Below are positions 6,978 through 12,465 of a DNA stretch of 12,465 nucleotides, piece by piece. The DNA lies in assembly GCA_005879045.1 (NCBI GenBank), contig VBLV01000157.1, forward strand, positions 1-12,465, given 5' to 3'. The first letter of the stretch is position 1. Each line of letters opens with the position of its first letter. The DNA comes from Methanobacteriota archaeon. Its GTDB lineage: Archaea; Thermoplasmatota; Thermoplasmata; RBG-16-68-12. The translations under genes and the position numbers were made by a program. The notes under the pieces were generated by a model, which worked only from the letters and a program-made list of their open reading frames with translations, searched no databases and was not told the origin of the DNA.

Positions 6978-7964
6978 TCAGAGGTCGAGCCGTTTCCCTG
7001 TGCCCCGCCGAAGGGCGGCGCCCACGACGAGTTCCGCGACGGCGGCGTCCTGGACGCCCACGCCGGTCAGGTCCGCGATCGTGATTTCCTGTTCCGAAGT
7101 CCGGCCTCGCTTCAGCCCCGCGGCGATCTCGCCGAGCTCGGCGTAGACATCCCCGGGTCGCAAGACCCCGGCCTCGATCGCATGATGAATCTCTCCGAAC
7201 AAGACGCATTGGTCGAGTCGGTCCGCGACGACCTTGTCCGCGTTCTTCAGCACGCCGACATCGAGCTCCTGTTTGTCCGGGCCATCGGCGCCGACGGCCG
7301 TGATGTGGGTCCCCGGGGAGACCCATTCGGCTCGCACGAGCGGCTCCCGAGACGGCGTTACCGTGACCACGACATCCGAGCCGCGAACCGCCTGCTCGAC
7401 CGTCTTCGCCGGGAGCACCCGGATGCCGTGGAGCTTCTCCATCTCTTGCGCATAGCGAGCCGCCTTCGCCTCGGATCGCCCGAACGCGATCACCCGTTCG
7501 GGCTTCCGTACGCCGAGGAGGGCGCCAAGCTGATAACGGGCCTGGATTCCGACTCCAACGATCCCGACTCGGTCGACTTCGCGGCGCGCGAGGAGGTCCG
7601 CCGCCAACGCACCAGCCGCCCCCGTCCGCAGATCCGTGAGGTAGCCGTTGTCGAAGACCACGGCCTTGGGGAAGCCGGTCGTCGAATCGAAGACGAGGAC
7701 AATGCCGCTGCCGACCGGGAGGCCGCGCTCCGGATTGGCGTACGAGCCGGAGGCGACCTTGATTGTGAAGAACCGCGAGCCCTGAAGGTGCGCGCCCTTC
7801 ACGTGGACCTCGGCACCGGAGTTCGGGACGTCGAGGTGGACGACGCCCGGGAGGCTCGCCTCGCCCCTCGCCAAGCGGGCGAACGCGTCCCGCACCGCGG
7901 GGAGCGCCTCGGCCGGCCCGATCAGTTCCCGGACTTCAGGTTCCGAGAGGAGCAGGACGTCCAT
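6978..7964 (-). CDS. Ornithine cyclodeaminase/mu-crystallin family protein, probably alanine dehydrogenase-like
   Basis: NAD(P)-dependent enzyme of the OCD/mu-crystallin superfamily, 328 residues. It has the substrate-site Lys69 in FFTIKVASG, the GSGIVLVFDSTTGFPKAV strand region (86-102), GYLTDLRTGAAGALAA (107-122), the cofactor loop GIVGVGIQAR (134-143), and AVGADGPDKQELD (223-235) with Asp235. The GADGPxKQELD form resembles the archaeal alanine dehydrogenase branch more than bona fide ornithine cyclodeaminases, so reversible pyruvate plus ammonia to L-alanine is my first guess. Ketimine reductase or a lysine/ornithine cyclodeaminase cannot be excluded. Its ATG overlaps the stop of the aminotransferase in TGATG, implying coupled translation. 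Neighbouring aminotransferase and homoserine dehydrogenase place it in amino-acid synthesis or interconversion. Confidence 0.87.
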   Translation of the reverse strand: MDVLLLSEPEVRELIGPAEALPAVRDAFARLARGEASLPGVVHLDVPNSGAEVHVKGAHLQGSRFFTIKVASGSYANPERGLPVGSGIVLVFDSTTGFPKAVVFDNGYLTDLRTGAAGALAADLLARREVDRVGIVGVGIQARYQLGALLGVRKPERVIAFGRSEAKAARYAQEMEKLHGIRVLPAKTVEQAVRGSDVVVTVTPSREPLVRAEWVSPGTHITAVGADGPDKQELDVGVLKNADKVVADRLDQCVLFGEIHHAIEAGVLRPGDVYAELGEIAAGLKRGRTSEQEITIADLTGVGVQDAAVAELVVGAALRRGTGKRLDL

Positions 7965-9097
7965 CACGACTTCCCTTTCTCGGTCCGGATCTCCCGGATC
8001 AGGGCGTCGATTCGCTCGAGGCCTTTCGTCAAGTAGGCTTGTGCGTCCCCCATGCCGATCCGGATGAACCCGTCCATGCCGAAGTGATCGCCCGGCACGA
8101 TGAGCGTCGATTTCTCTTTGAGCAGGCGCCACGCGAGTTCCGTCGAGTTGATCCTCAAGGCGTACCGCAGAAAGCAGATCGCGCCCGCCGTCGGAGGGAT
8201 GTGGGAGAACAGAGAGCCGTGATTCCGGATCCAGTCCGCCAGGATTCCGTAGTTCCGCTGGAGGATCGAGCGCGTCCGTGCGAGGATTTCCTCCCGACGC
8301 TTCGGCGCCAGGGCGATTTGCGCGAGGCGGTCGGACAAGTACGTCGGTGCGAGGGTCGTGTAGTCGTGATGGGCCCAGAGCGTCGCGACCGCCTCCGGCG
8401 GCCCGACGACCCAGCCGATCCGCAGACCGGGGAGGGCGTACGCCTTGCTCAAGCCGTTGACGATCAACGTTCGTTCATGCTCGCCCCATACGCTCTCGGT
8501 CCGCGGCCCTTCGCGCTCCGCACCGATGTACACTTCATCGGAGAGCAGCCATGCACCCCGGTCGCGGGCCGCGTCCAACACCGCCTTCCGCTGCGCATCG
8601 CCCATCACCGCGCCGGTCGGGTTGTTCGGATTGCAGATCGCGATGGCCTTCGTCTTCGGCGTCACGAGCGAGCTCAGCTCGTCCGGATCGAACTGCCAGC
8701 TCCGGCTCTCCTGCAGGCGGAGCGGCGTCACGTTCCCGCCGAACATCTGCGCGAGGCCCCAATTCTCCATGTAATTCGGCAGCATGACGACGACTTCGTC
8801 CCCCCGTTCGACGAGGTGCCACATCGCGAGGAGGTTCGCCTCCGACGAACCGTTCGTCACGAGGACGTGGCCCGGGCTGGCGTCGCGGTACATCGCCGCG
8901 ATCTTCGCTCGGAGCTCGGGTGTGCCGTTCCCTTGCGAGTACGCGAGCGGATGGTCGAGGAACCGCTCGGTCGCCGCTTCGTCTCCCAGCAACTCTCGGA
9001 GCGGGATGGGCTGGACCCCGCTCTCCGACAGGTTGAAATCGACGGTGTTCTCCCAAGTCGACTGCCATCGCTCCATTTCGAACGGGACGAGTTTCAC
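7964..9097 (-). CDS. Class I/II PLP-dependent aminotransferase
   Basis: Fold-type I aminotransferase of 377 residues. Visible elements are FNLSESGVQP (21-30), LAYSQGNGTPELR (51-63), TNGSSEANLL (81-90), NPNNPTGAV (156-164), SDEVY with Asp187 that contacts the pyridine nitrogen, the Schiff-base lysine in NGLSKAYALPGLRIGW (Lys218), and GFIRIG with Arg346 for the substrate carboxylate. The N-terminus, with its ERWQSTWE and NLSESGV motifs, is that of a subgroup often found with amino-acid tailoring genes; the substrate cannot be read from sequence. The start is GTG at 9097, preceded by GGGAG four nt away. A longer in-frame start at 9154 would lie upstream of the GTATTAAC box. First gene of the operon with the cyclodeaminase-family gene and hom. 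Confidence 0.88.
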   Translation of the reverse strand: MKLVPFEMERWQSTWENTVDFNLSESGVQPIPLRELLGDEAATERFLDHPLAYSQGNGTPELRAKIAAMYRDASPGHVLVTNGSSEANLLAMWHLVERGDEVVVMLPNYMENWGLAQMFGGNVTPLRLQESRSWQFDPDELSSLVTPKTKAIAICNPNNPTGAVMGDAQRKAVLDAARDRGAWLLSDEVYIGAEREGPRTESVWGEHERTLIVNGLSKAYALPGLRIGWVVGPPEAVATLWAHHDYTTLAPTYLSDRLAQIALAPKRREEILARTRSILQRNYGILADWIRNHGSLFSHIPPTAGAICFLRYALRINSTELAWRLLKEKSTLIVPGDHFGMDGFIRIGMGDAQAYLTKGLERIDALIREIRTEKGKS

Positions 9098-9128
9098 GCT
9101 GCTCCCGACGCGGCATCGGAGGCGCGCG

Positions 9129-9136
9129 GTTAATAC
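9129..9136 (-). promoter_or_regulatory. TATA-like element of the aminotransferase operon
   Basis: GTATTAAC on the minus strand lies about 36 nt upstream of the GTG start, predicting initiation near 9107 and a leader of about 10 nt that holds the GGGAG ribosome site. It is a weak match to the archaeal consensus. Confidence 0.4.
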
Positions 9137-9211
9137 GTTCGGGGAGCAATCCACGCGGACCCGGACCGCCGGATGGGAGGCCGTGGAGAGGACTCCAAAG
9201 GCGCGGCGAGA

Positions 9212-9231
9212 TTAACCTCAAATAAGGTTAA
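9212..9231. repeat. 20-bp palindrome TTAACCT-N6-AGGTTAA, candidate operator
   Basis: Perfect 7-bp arms (9212-9218 and 9225-9231) flank the spacer CAAATA. The A/T-rich sequence stands out in a GC-rich background. It lies 115 bp upstream of the aminotransferase start and 160 bp upstream of gar1. Size and symmetry suit a dimeric winged-helix or Lrp/AsnC-type regulator, but no regulator gene is adjacent. Confidence 0.55.
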
Positions 9232-9346
9232 CTACGCGAATCGAGGACACAACGCGAACCAAGGCGACCGCGTCGGGACGGCCCGAAAATGGATCGTTTC
9301 GAGGGGCCCCCGGCGCCGGTGCCGGTACAAATAAATTCCGCTCTCA

Positions 9347-9354
9347 TTAAATAG
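9347..9354 (+). promoter_or_regulatory. TATA box of the gar1-tfb operon
   Basis: TTAAATAG sits about 40 nt upstream of the gar1 ATG. Initiation about 25 nt downstream would leave a leader of about 15 nt containing the GAGG of the AGAGGGGG ribosome site at 9382-9389. A second A/T element at 9328-9337 could be an alternative. Confidence 0.55.
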
Positions 9355-9390
9355 TAGACACGCATTGCCAGCGACCGTATCAGAGGGGGC

Positions 9391-9660
9391 ATGAGGCGGC
9401 TCGGCGTGGTCGAGAACATCGCCCACGACGGGACGGTCCTCGTCCGATCCGAATTCGCCCCCTCGCGAGGCGCCGACGTGCGGGACAAACGAAACCGACC
9501 GCTGGGCCGGGTGGTAAAGGTATTTGGACCTGTCCGCGAGCCCTTTGCGGCCGTACGGCCCGCCGGAGCGGCCTCGCTATCCATGATCGGAGTCGACGTG
9601 TTCGTTGCTGAGGGAAACCATGCCAACCAAGAAGATCGAAGAAGCCGAAGAAGTCACTAG
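9391..9660 (+). CDS. gar1: H/ACA ribonucleoprotein core protein Gar1
   Basis: Small beta-barrel subunit of the H/ACA guide-RNA pseudouridylation complex, which binds the catalytic subunit Cbf5 and aids substrate turnover on rRNA. The 89-residue product reads [20 protein letters not shown] (2-21), then [20 protein letters not shown] (26-45) and [12 protein letters not shown] (46-57), which are the hallmark Gar1 strands, ending in a basic tail. ATG at 9391 has an upstream AGAGGGGG. The last 41 nt overlap the start of tfb in another frame, so the tail [16 protein letters not shown] is encoded in the tfb start region and is probably not conserved. The gar1-tfb order is widespread in Euryarchaeota and supports both identifications. 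Confidence 0.92.
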   Translation: MRRLGVVENIAHDGTVLVRSEFAPSRGADVRDKRNRPLGRVVKVFGPVREPFAAVRPAGAASLSMIGVDVFVAEGNHANQEDRRSRRSH

Positions 9661-10555
9661 ATGCCCCGAGTGCAATTCGGGCCACCTTTCGTTCGACTAC
9701 GAGCGAGGCGAGCTCATCTGCGAGGAGTGCGGCCTCGTCCTGACCGACCAGATGATCGACCAGGGGCCCGAGTGGCGGGCGTTCGACGTCGAGCAGGGCG
9801 AGAAGCGCGCGCGCACCGGTGCGCCGATGACGTACACGATCCACGACAAAGGCCTCTCGACGACGATCGGCTGGAAGAACAAGGACTCGTACGGCAAATC
9901 GATCCCGACGCGGAACCGCGCCCAGCTGTACCGCCTCCGGAAGTGGCAACGACGGATCCGAGTGAGCAACGCGACGGAACGCAACCTCGCGTTCGCGCTG
10001 AGCGAGCTCGATCGGATGGCGAGCGGCATGGGCCTGCCGCGGAACGTCCGCGAGACGGCCGCGATGGTGTACCGCAAGGCCGTGAACAAGAACCTGATCC
10101 GCGGGCGGTCGATCGAAGGCGTCGTGGCCGCGTCGCTGTACGCGGCGTGCCGACAATGCAACGTGCCTAGGACCCTCGACGAGATCGCGAACTCGTCTCG
10201 CGTCGGGCGCAAGGAAATCGGCCGCACGTATCGGTTCATGACCCGCGAGCTCAAGCTCAAGTTGATGCCGACGAAACCGCAGGACTACGTGTCCCGGTTC
10301 TGTTCCGAACTTAAGCTCACCGGCGAGGTCCAGTCGCGGGCCGTCGAGATCCTGAAAGAAGCCCAGGACAAGGAGCTGACCTCGGGCCGCGGGCCCACGG
10401 GCGTCGCCGCGGCGGCGATCTACATCGCGTCGATCCTGTGCAACGAGCGCCGCACGCAGCGGGAGGTCGCCGACGTCGCGGGCGTGACCGAAGTCACGAT
10501 TCGAAACCGCTACAAGGAACTGACGGAAAAGCTCGGCATCAAGGTCGAACTGTAG
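9620..10555 (+). CDS. tfb: Transcription initiation factor TFB (archaeal TFIIB)
   Basis: Basal factor that binds the TBP-TATA complex and recruits archaeal RNA polymerase. Of 311 residues, 12-40 form the N-terminal zinc ribbon with Cys15-x2-Cys18 and Cys34-x2-Cys37. Residues about 45-105 form the B-reader/linker region ([28 protein letters not shown]). Residues about 112-205 and 212-305 are the two cyclin folds, the second ending in the helix-turn-helix [20 protein letters not shown] that reads the BRE. Length is typical. ATG at 9620 is chosen over TTG at 9605 because GAGG at 9610-9613 is properly spaced and homology begins after it. Cotranscribed with gar1. Archaea often have more than one TFB; nothing here marks this one as a specialised paralogue. 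Confidence 0.97.
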   Translation: MPTKKIEEAEEVTRCPECNSGHLSFDYERGELICEECGLVLTDQMIDQGPEWRAFDVEQGEKRARTGAPMTYTIHDKGLSTTIGWKNKDSYGKSIPTRNRAQLYRLRKWQRRIRVSNATERNLAFALSELDRMASGMGLPRNVRETAAMVYRKAVNKNLIRGRSIEGVVAASLYAACRQCNVPRTLDEIANSSRVGRKEIGRTYRFMTRELKLKLMPTKPQDYVSRFCSELKLTGEVQSRAVEILKEAQDKELTSGRGPTGVAAAAIYIASILCNERRTQREVADVAGVTEVTIRNRYKELTEKLGIKVEL

Positions 10556-10599
10556 CCCGAGCCGCGGCGACAGCCCGGTTCGGTCCGCCTCCATCAGCT

Positions 10600-11253
10600 T
10601 CAGAGATCAGAGATGACGGCGACGACGCCGATCGACCAGCCCACGATTCCCGTGACGACGTACACGAGTTCGAAGGCGGGAATCGCGTAAGGAAGGACGA
10701 CGACGAAGGCGATCGCAAAGAGCACCGCCGCGGACCAGATCGGCCACATCTCGGCCGCCTCGCGAGGCCGAACCCGAAGACCTGTCCGGACGATGAGGAG
10801 AGACGCCCCGAGGGCCATCACGAGCTGCTCGCTGAAGACCGCCACATTCGCCGGTTCCGAACCGGACGCGAGCAGCAGCAGATGGTACGCGAGAATGGCG
10901 ATCAGAACGACGAAACCGACCGCGACGAACCAACGGAAGACACTCCACCATCGGCGTGCCTCCAACCGGTCCTGAATGCGCCGGTACAAGAGGAAAGGAG
11001 AGGCCACGCGCAGTCCGACCGTGATCCCTGCGATCGGGACGAAGTAGACCGGATCCGAGATCGCCGAGTTCACCAGGAACACCGCTCCAATCCCGAGAGC
11101 CAGGATGACGATGAGCAACACAGCGAACAGCCGTCGGGACGCGCCGAACGTCCACGTGTGGTGCAAGAGCGGCAAGAACGCCAGCAGCACGGCGCCGACG
11201 ACGAGCAGCGCGGCGAACAGATAGACGAGTTGGACTTCCGCCGCGGTCGCGAT
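10600..11253 (-). CDS. Multi-pass membrane protein, about seven helices, unknown function, start codon unresolved
   Basis: I do not recognise a family. From the proposed start the protein is 217 residues with hydrophobic segments at about 7-30, 41-60, 67-87, 105-130, 140-160, 175-195 and 197-216, joined by short Arg-rich loops (YRRIQDRLEARRWW, RTGLRVRPREAAEMW) that should face the cytoplasm. No rhodopsin retinal lysine or transporter signature is visible. No ATG, GTG or TTG occurs in this frame between a GTG at 11469 deep inside phzF and a GTG at 11190 in the middle of helix 1. The best-placed candidate is ATC at 11251-11253, eight nt after a GGAGG. It follows the phzF gene by 29 bp on the same strand and converges with tfb. 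That the gene exists is well supported; its start is not. Confidence 0.65.
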   Translation of the reverse strand: MATAAEVQLVYLFAALLVVGAVLLAFLPLLHHTWTFGASRRLFAVLLIVILALGIGAVFLVNSAISDPVYFVPIAGITVGLRVASPFLLYRRIQDRLEARRWWSVFRWFVAVGFVVLIAILAYHLLLLASGSEPANVAVFSEQLVMALGASLLIVRTGLRVRPREAAEMWPIWSAAVLFAIAFVVVLPYAIPAFELVYVVTGIVGWSIGVVAVISDL

Positions 11254-11282
11254 CCTGGATCCCTCCGACGGAACGACCCGGG

Positions 11283-12194
11283 TCAGGGAAGCCGGAGATT
11301 TCCGCGGATGAGGGGGACCGATTGGCCCCCGACCCGCACGACCCTCGGCTTCCCGCCCTCCGTTTCGACGCTCACCTCGATGCGGCTGGCATGGTGGATC
11401 TCGATTCCCTGTTCGATCACGAACGTTGGCGCGGGCAGTCGGCCGCGGGAGGCCAGGTACGCGCCGCACGCCCCCGCCGCGCTTCCGGTCGCCGGGTCCT
11501 CAATCCCGAGATCCGGGACGAAGCTCCGGGCGTGGACGGCCGCGCCGGGCGTCTCGCCTCCCAGGGCGAAGGCGTAGCAGACGACTTTCTCCCCGAACTT
11601 GGAGAGGACCTTTCCCAGGTCTCGCAGGTCCGGATCCAGGCCCTTGACGACGTCGAGAGAACGAAACGGAACCTGGAGGGACTGAATCCCGGTCGCGGCG
11701 ATCTGGGGAGCCAGCCCCTTGGGCCCGAGGTCCTTCGCGCGCACCCCGAGGGCCGCGGCCAGCGGCTCCACATTCTTGACCTCCGCTCCGACGGAAGGTT
11801 CGCCTTGGGTCATGATGACCTTCTTCACCTGTCCGGCTTCGCAGATCAGTTCGAGCGGGAGCACGCCGATCTCGAGTTCTTGGTACACGACGGACGATCC
11901 GTCCGGGTGAGGGACCAGGCCTTCCATGGCCGCGACGAACGCCGTGCCGATTGACGGATGGCCCGCGAACGGGATCTCGCCTCCGGGCGTGAAGATCCGG
12001 TTGCGATAGTGGGCCGTGGGGTTCGTCGAAGGGAAGACGAACGTGGTCTCCGAGAGATTCATCTCCCGCGCGATCCCGCCCATCTCGACGGCCGAGAGGC
12101 CCGTCGCCCTCGGGAACACCGCGAGCGGATTGCCGGCGAGCGGCGTGTCCGTGAAGACGTCGACCCGCCAGAAATCGAAGAACCGCTCGGCCAT
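11283..12194 (-). CDS. PhzF-family isomerase/epimerase
   Basis: Member of the PhzF superfamily, whose diaminopimelate-epimerase-like fold performs cofactor-free proton shifts; the phenazine enzyme isomerises 2,3-dihydro-3-hydroxyanthranilate. The 303-residue protein has DVFTDTPLAGNPLAVF (12-27), the catalytic glutamate in MNLSETTFVF (Glu49), RIFTPGGEIPFAGHPSIGTA, and the second-lobe EDPATGSAAGACGAYLA signature. Length fits the family. ATG at 12194 is preceded by GAGGT at about 8 nt. There are no other phenazine genes here, so a phenazine role is unlikely; most archaeal members have no known substrate. It lies 29 bp before a membrane protein on the same strand, so the two may be cotranscribed. 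Confidence 0.9.
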   Translation of the reverse strand: MAERFFDFWRVDVFTDTPLAGNPLAVFPRATGLSAVEMGGIAREMNLSETTFVFPSTNPTAHYRNRIFTPGGEIPFAGHPSIGTAFVAAMEGLVPHPDGSSVVYQELEIGVLPLELICEAGQVKKVIMTQGEPSVGAEVKNVEPLAAALGVRAKDLGPKGLAPQIAATGIQSLQVPFRSLDVVKGLDPDLRDLGKVLSKFGEKVVCYAFALGGETPGAAVHARSFVPDLGIEDPATGSAAGACGAYLASRGRLPAPTFVIEQGIEIHHASRIEVSVETEGGKPRVVRVGGQSVPLIRGNLRLP

Positions 12195-12231
12195 GCGCGC
12201 GACCTCGGTCCGCGCGGATGGAGATCCGCGC

Positions 12232-12238
12232 TCTTAAT
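12232..12238 (-). promoter_or_regulatory. Weak TATA-like element upstream of the PhzF gene
   Basis: ATTAAGA on the minus strand, about 41 nt before the ATG at 12194, would place initiation near 12210 and give a short leader carrying the GAGGT ribosome site. It is the only A/T-rich spot in the divergent gap apart from a TTTTT at 12253-12257. Confidence 0.3.
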
Positions 12239-12323
12239 CCTCGCCCGACAGGTTTTTGCACGCGCGGACCTTCCGCGGCGGGGGACCTCCATCCCAACGC
12301 CGACCTCCGCCATCCGCCAGGAC

Positions 12324-12465
12324 ATCGCGATCCGCGATCGACGCGTCGCGGACCGAGTCCAGAAATTCCCGGAGTCGGTCATCCGAGAGATGACGCGGAT
12401 CGCCGTGCTGCACGGCGCCGTGAACTTGGCCCAAGGGTATCCGGACTTCGAGCCGCCGCCGGAAC
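12324..12465 (+). CDS. Class I aminotransferase, N-terminal fragment, cut by window edge, start unresolved
   Basis: In the frame ending at the right edge I read DRVQKFPESVIREMTRIAVL and then HGAVNLAQGYPDFEPPPE, which is the N-terminal arm of fold-type I aminotransferases of the aspartate/kynurenine group (VIREMTxLA...INLAQGFPDF). The catalytic lysine lies beyond the window. Relatives usually start 10-20 residues before VIREMT, yet this frame has no ATG, GTG or TTG from at least 12230 to the ATG at 12390, which would remove that arm. ATC codons at 12324 and 12330 sit at the expected place; I use 12324 as a provisional boundary. Divergent from the PhzF gene. Product class is fairly certain, start is not. 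Confidence 0.7.
   Translation, partial: MAIRDRRVADRVQKFPESVIREMTRIAVLHGAVNLAQGYPDFEPPPE

Larger units (their letters stand above)
9098..9390. other. Divergent 293-bp intergenic region between the aminotransferase operon and gar1
   Basis: The longest gene-free stretch of the window. Reading from the left it holds the GTATTAAC box of the aminotransferase, a perfect inverted repeat at 9212-9231, an imperfect hairpin at 9280-9308, a run of GC palindromes (GGGGCCCC, CCGGCGCCGG) at 9303-9320, an A/T block CAAATAAATT at 9328-9337 and the gar1 TATA box at 9347-9354. I see no tRNA-like cloverleaf, and open frames across it have no recognisable protein. Confidence 0.6.

Noticed and set aside
6855..8036. 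393-codon plus-strand open frame
   Set aside because: Antisense to the cyclodeaminase-family gene and hom, both with intact catalytic motifs.
9232..9426. 64-codon minus-strand frame in the intergenic region
   Set aside because: No recognisable domain, and it starts antisense within gar1; I cannot support it as a gene.
9380..10594. 404-codon minus-strand open frame opposite gar1 and tfb
   Set aside because: tfb and gar1 are unmistakable on the plus strand; the opposite frame is a codon-bias shadow.
11283..12194. Phenazine biosynthesis cluster suggested by a PhzF homologue
   Set aside because: No other phenazine genes are present, and the family is broad and mostly of unknown substrate in archaea.

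Overview
The window is a gene-dense, GC-rich archaeal chromosome segment. Its archaeal identity rests on transcription factor B (tfb), Gar1, a type II (archaeal) glyceraldehyde-3-phosphate dehydrogenase, archaeal-type TrmJ and TruA, and several TATA boxes placed about 26 nt upstream of start codons (leaderless genes). A phosphopantetheine adenylyltransferase fused to a DUF84/YjjX-type NTP phosphatase domain, an arrangement I know from Thermoplasma relatives, points to the Thermoplasmatota. The high GC excludes the classical low-GC Thermoplasma genera. The phylum assignment is inference; no rRNA is present.

Layout, left to right. 1-1847 (-): a secreted family-5 (oligopeptide/dipeptide-type) ABC solute-binding protein, running off the left edge and broken by one frameshift near 1575-1583. 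2023-3557: a divergent pair of tRNA-modification genes, truA (-) and trmJ (+), whose start codons are only 38 bp apart. 3608-4627 (-): GAPDH. 4719-4910 (+): a 63-residue Cys/His-rich zinc-binding protein. 4907-5896 (-): the CoaD/DUF84 fusion with a clear leaderless promoter. 5932-9097 (-): a tightly packed amino-acid operon transcribed aminotransferase -> ornithine cyclodeaminase/alanine dehydrogenase family protein -> homoserine dehydrogenase. 9098-9390: a 293-bp divergent regulatory region with a 20-bp palindrome and a hairpin. 9391-10555 (+): gar1 overlapping tfb. 10600-12194 (-): a PhzF-family protein followed by a multi-pass (about seven-helix) membrane protein. 12324-12465 (+): the 5' end of a class I aminotransferase that leaves the window.

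Most of the content is housekeeping: tRNA modification, CoA synthesis, central carbon metabolism, rRNA pseudouridylation and basal transcription. The amino-acid operon is the least predictable functional unit. I did not find CRISPR arrays, insertion sequences, tRNA or rRNA genes. The most checkable oddities are the frameshift in the solute-binding protein, two genes without any ATG/GTG/TTG at the expected start, the palindrome at 9212-9231, the 41-nt gar1/tfb overlap and the CoaD-DUF84 fusion. I see no convincing evidence for a wholly new system.
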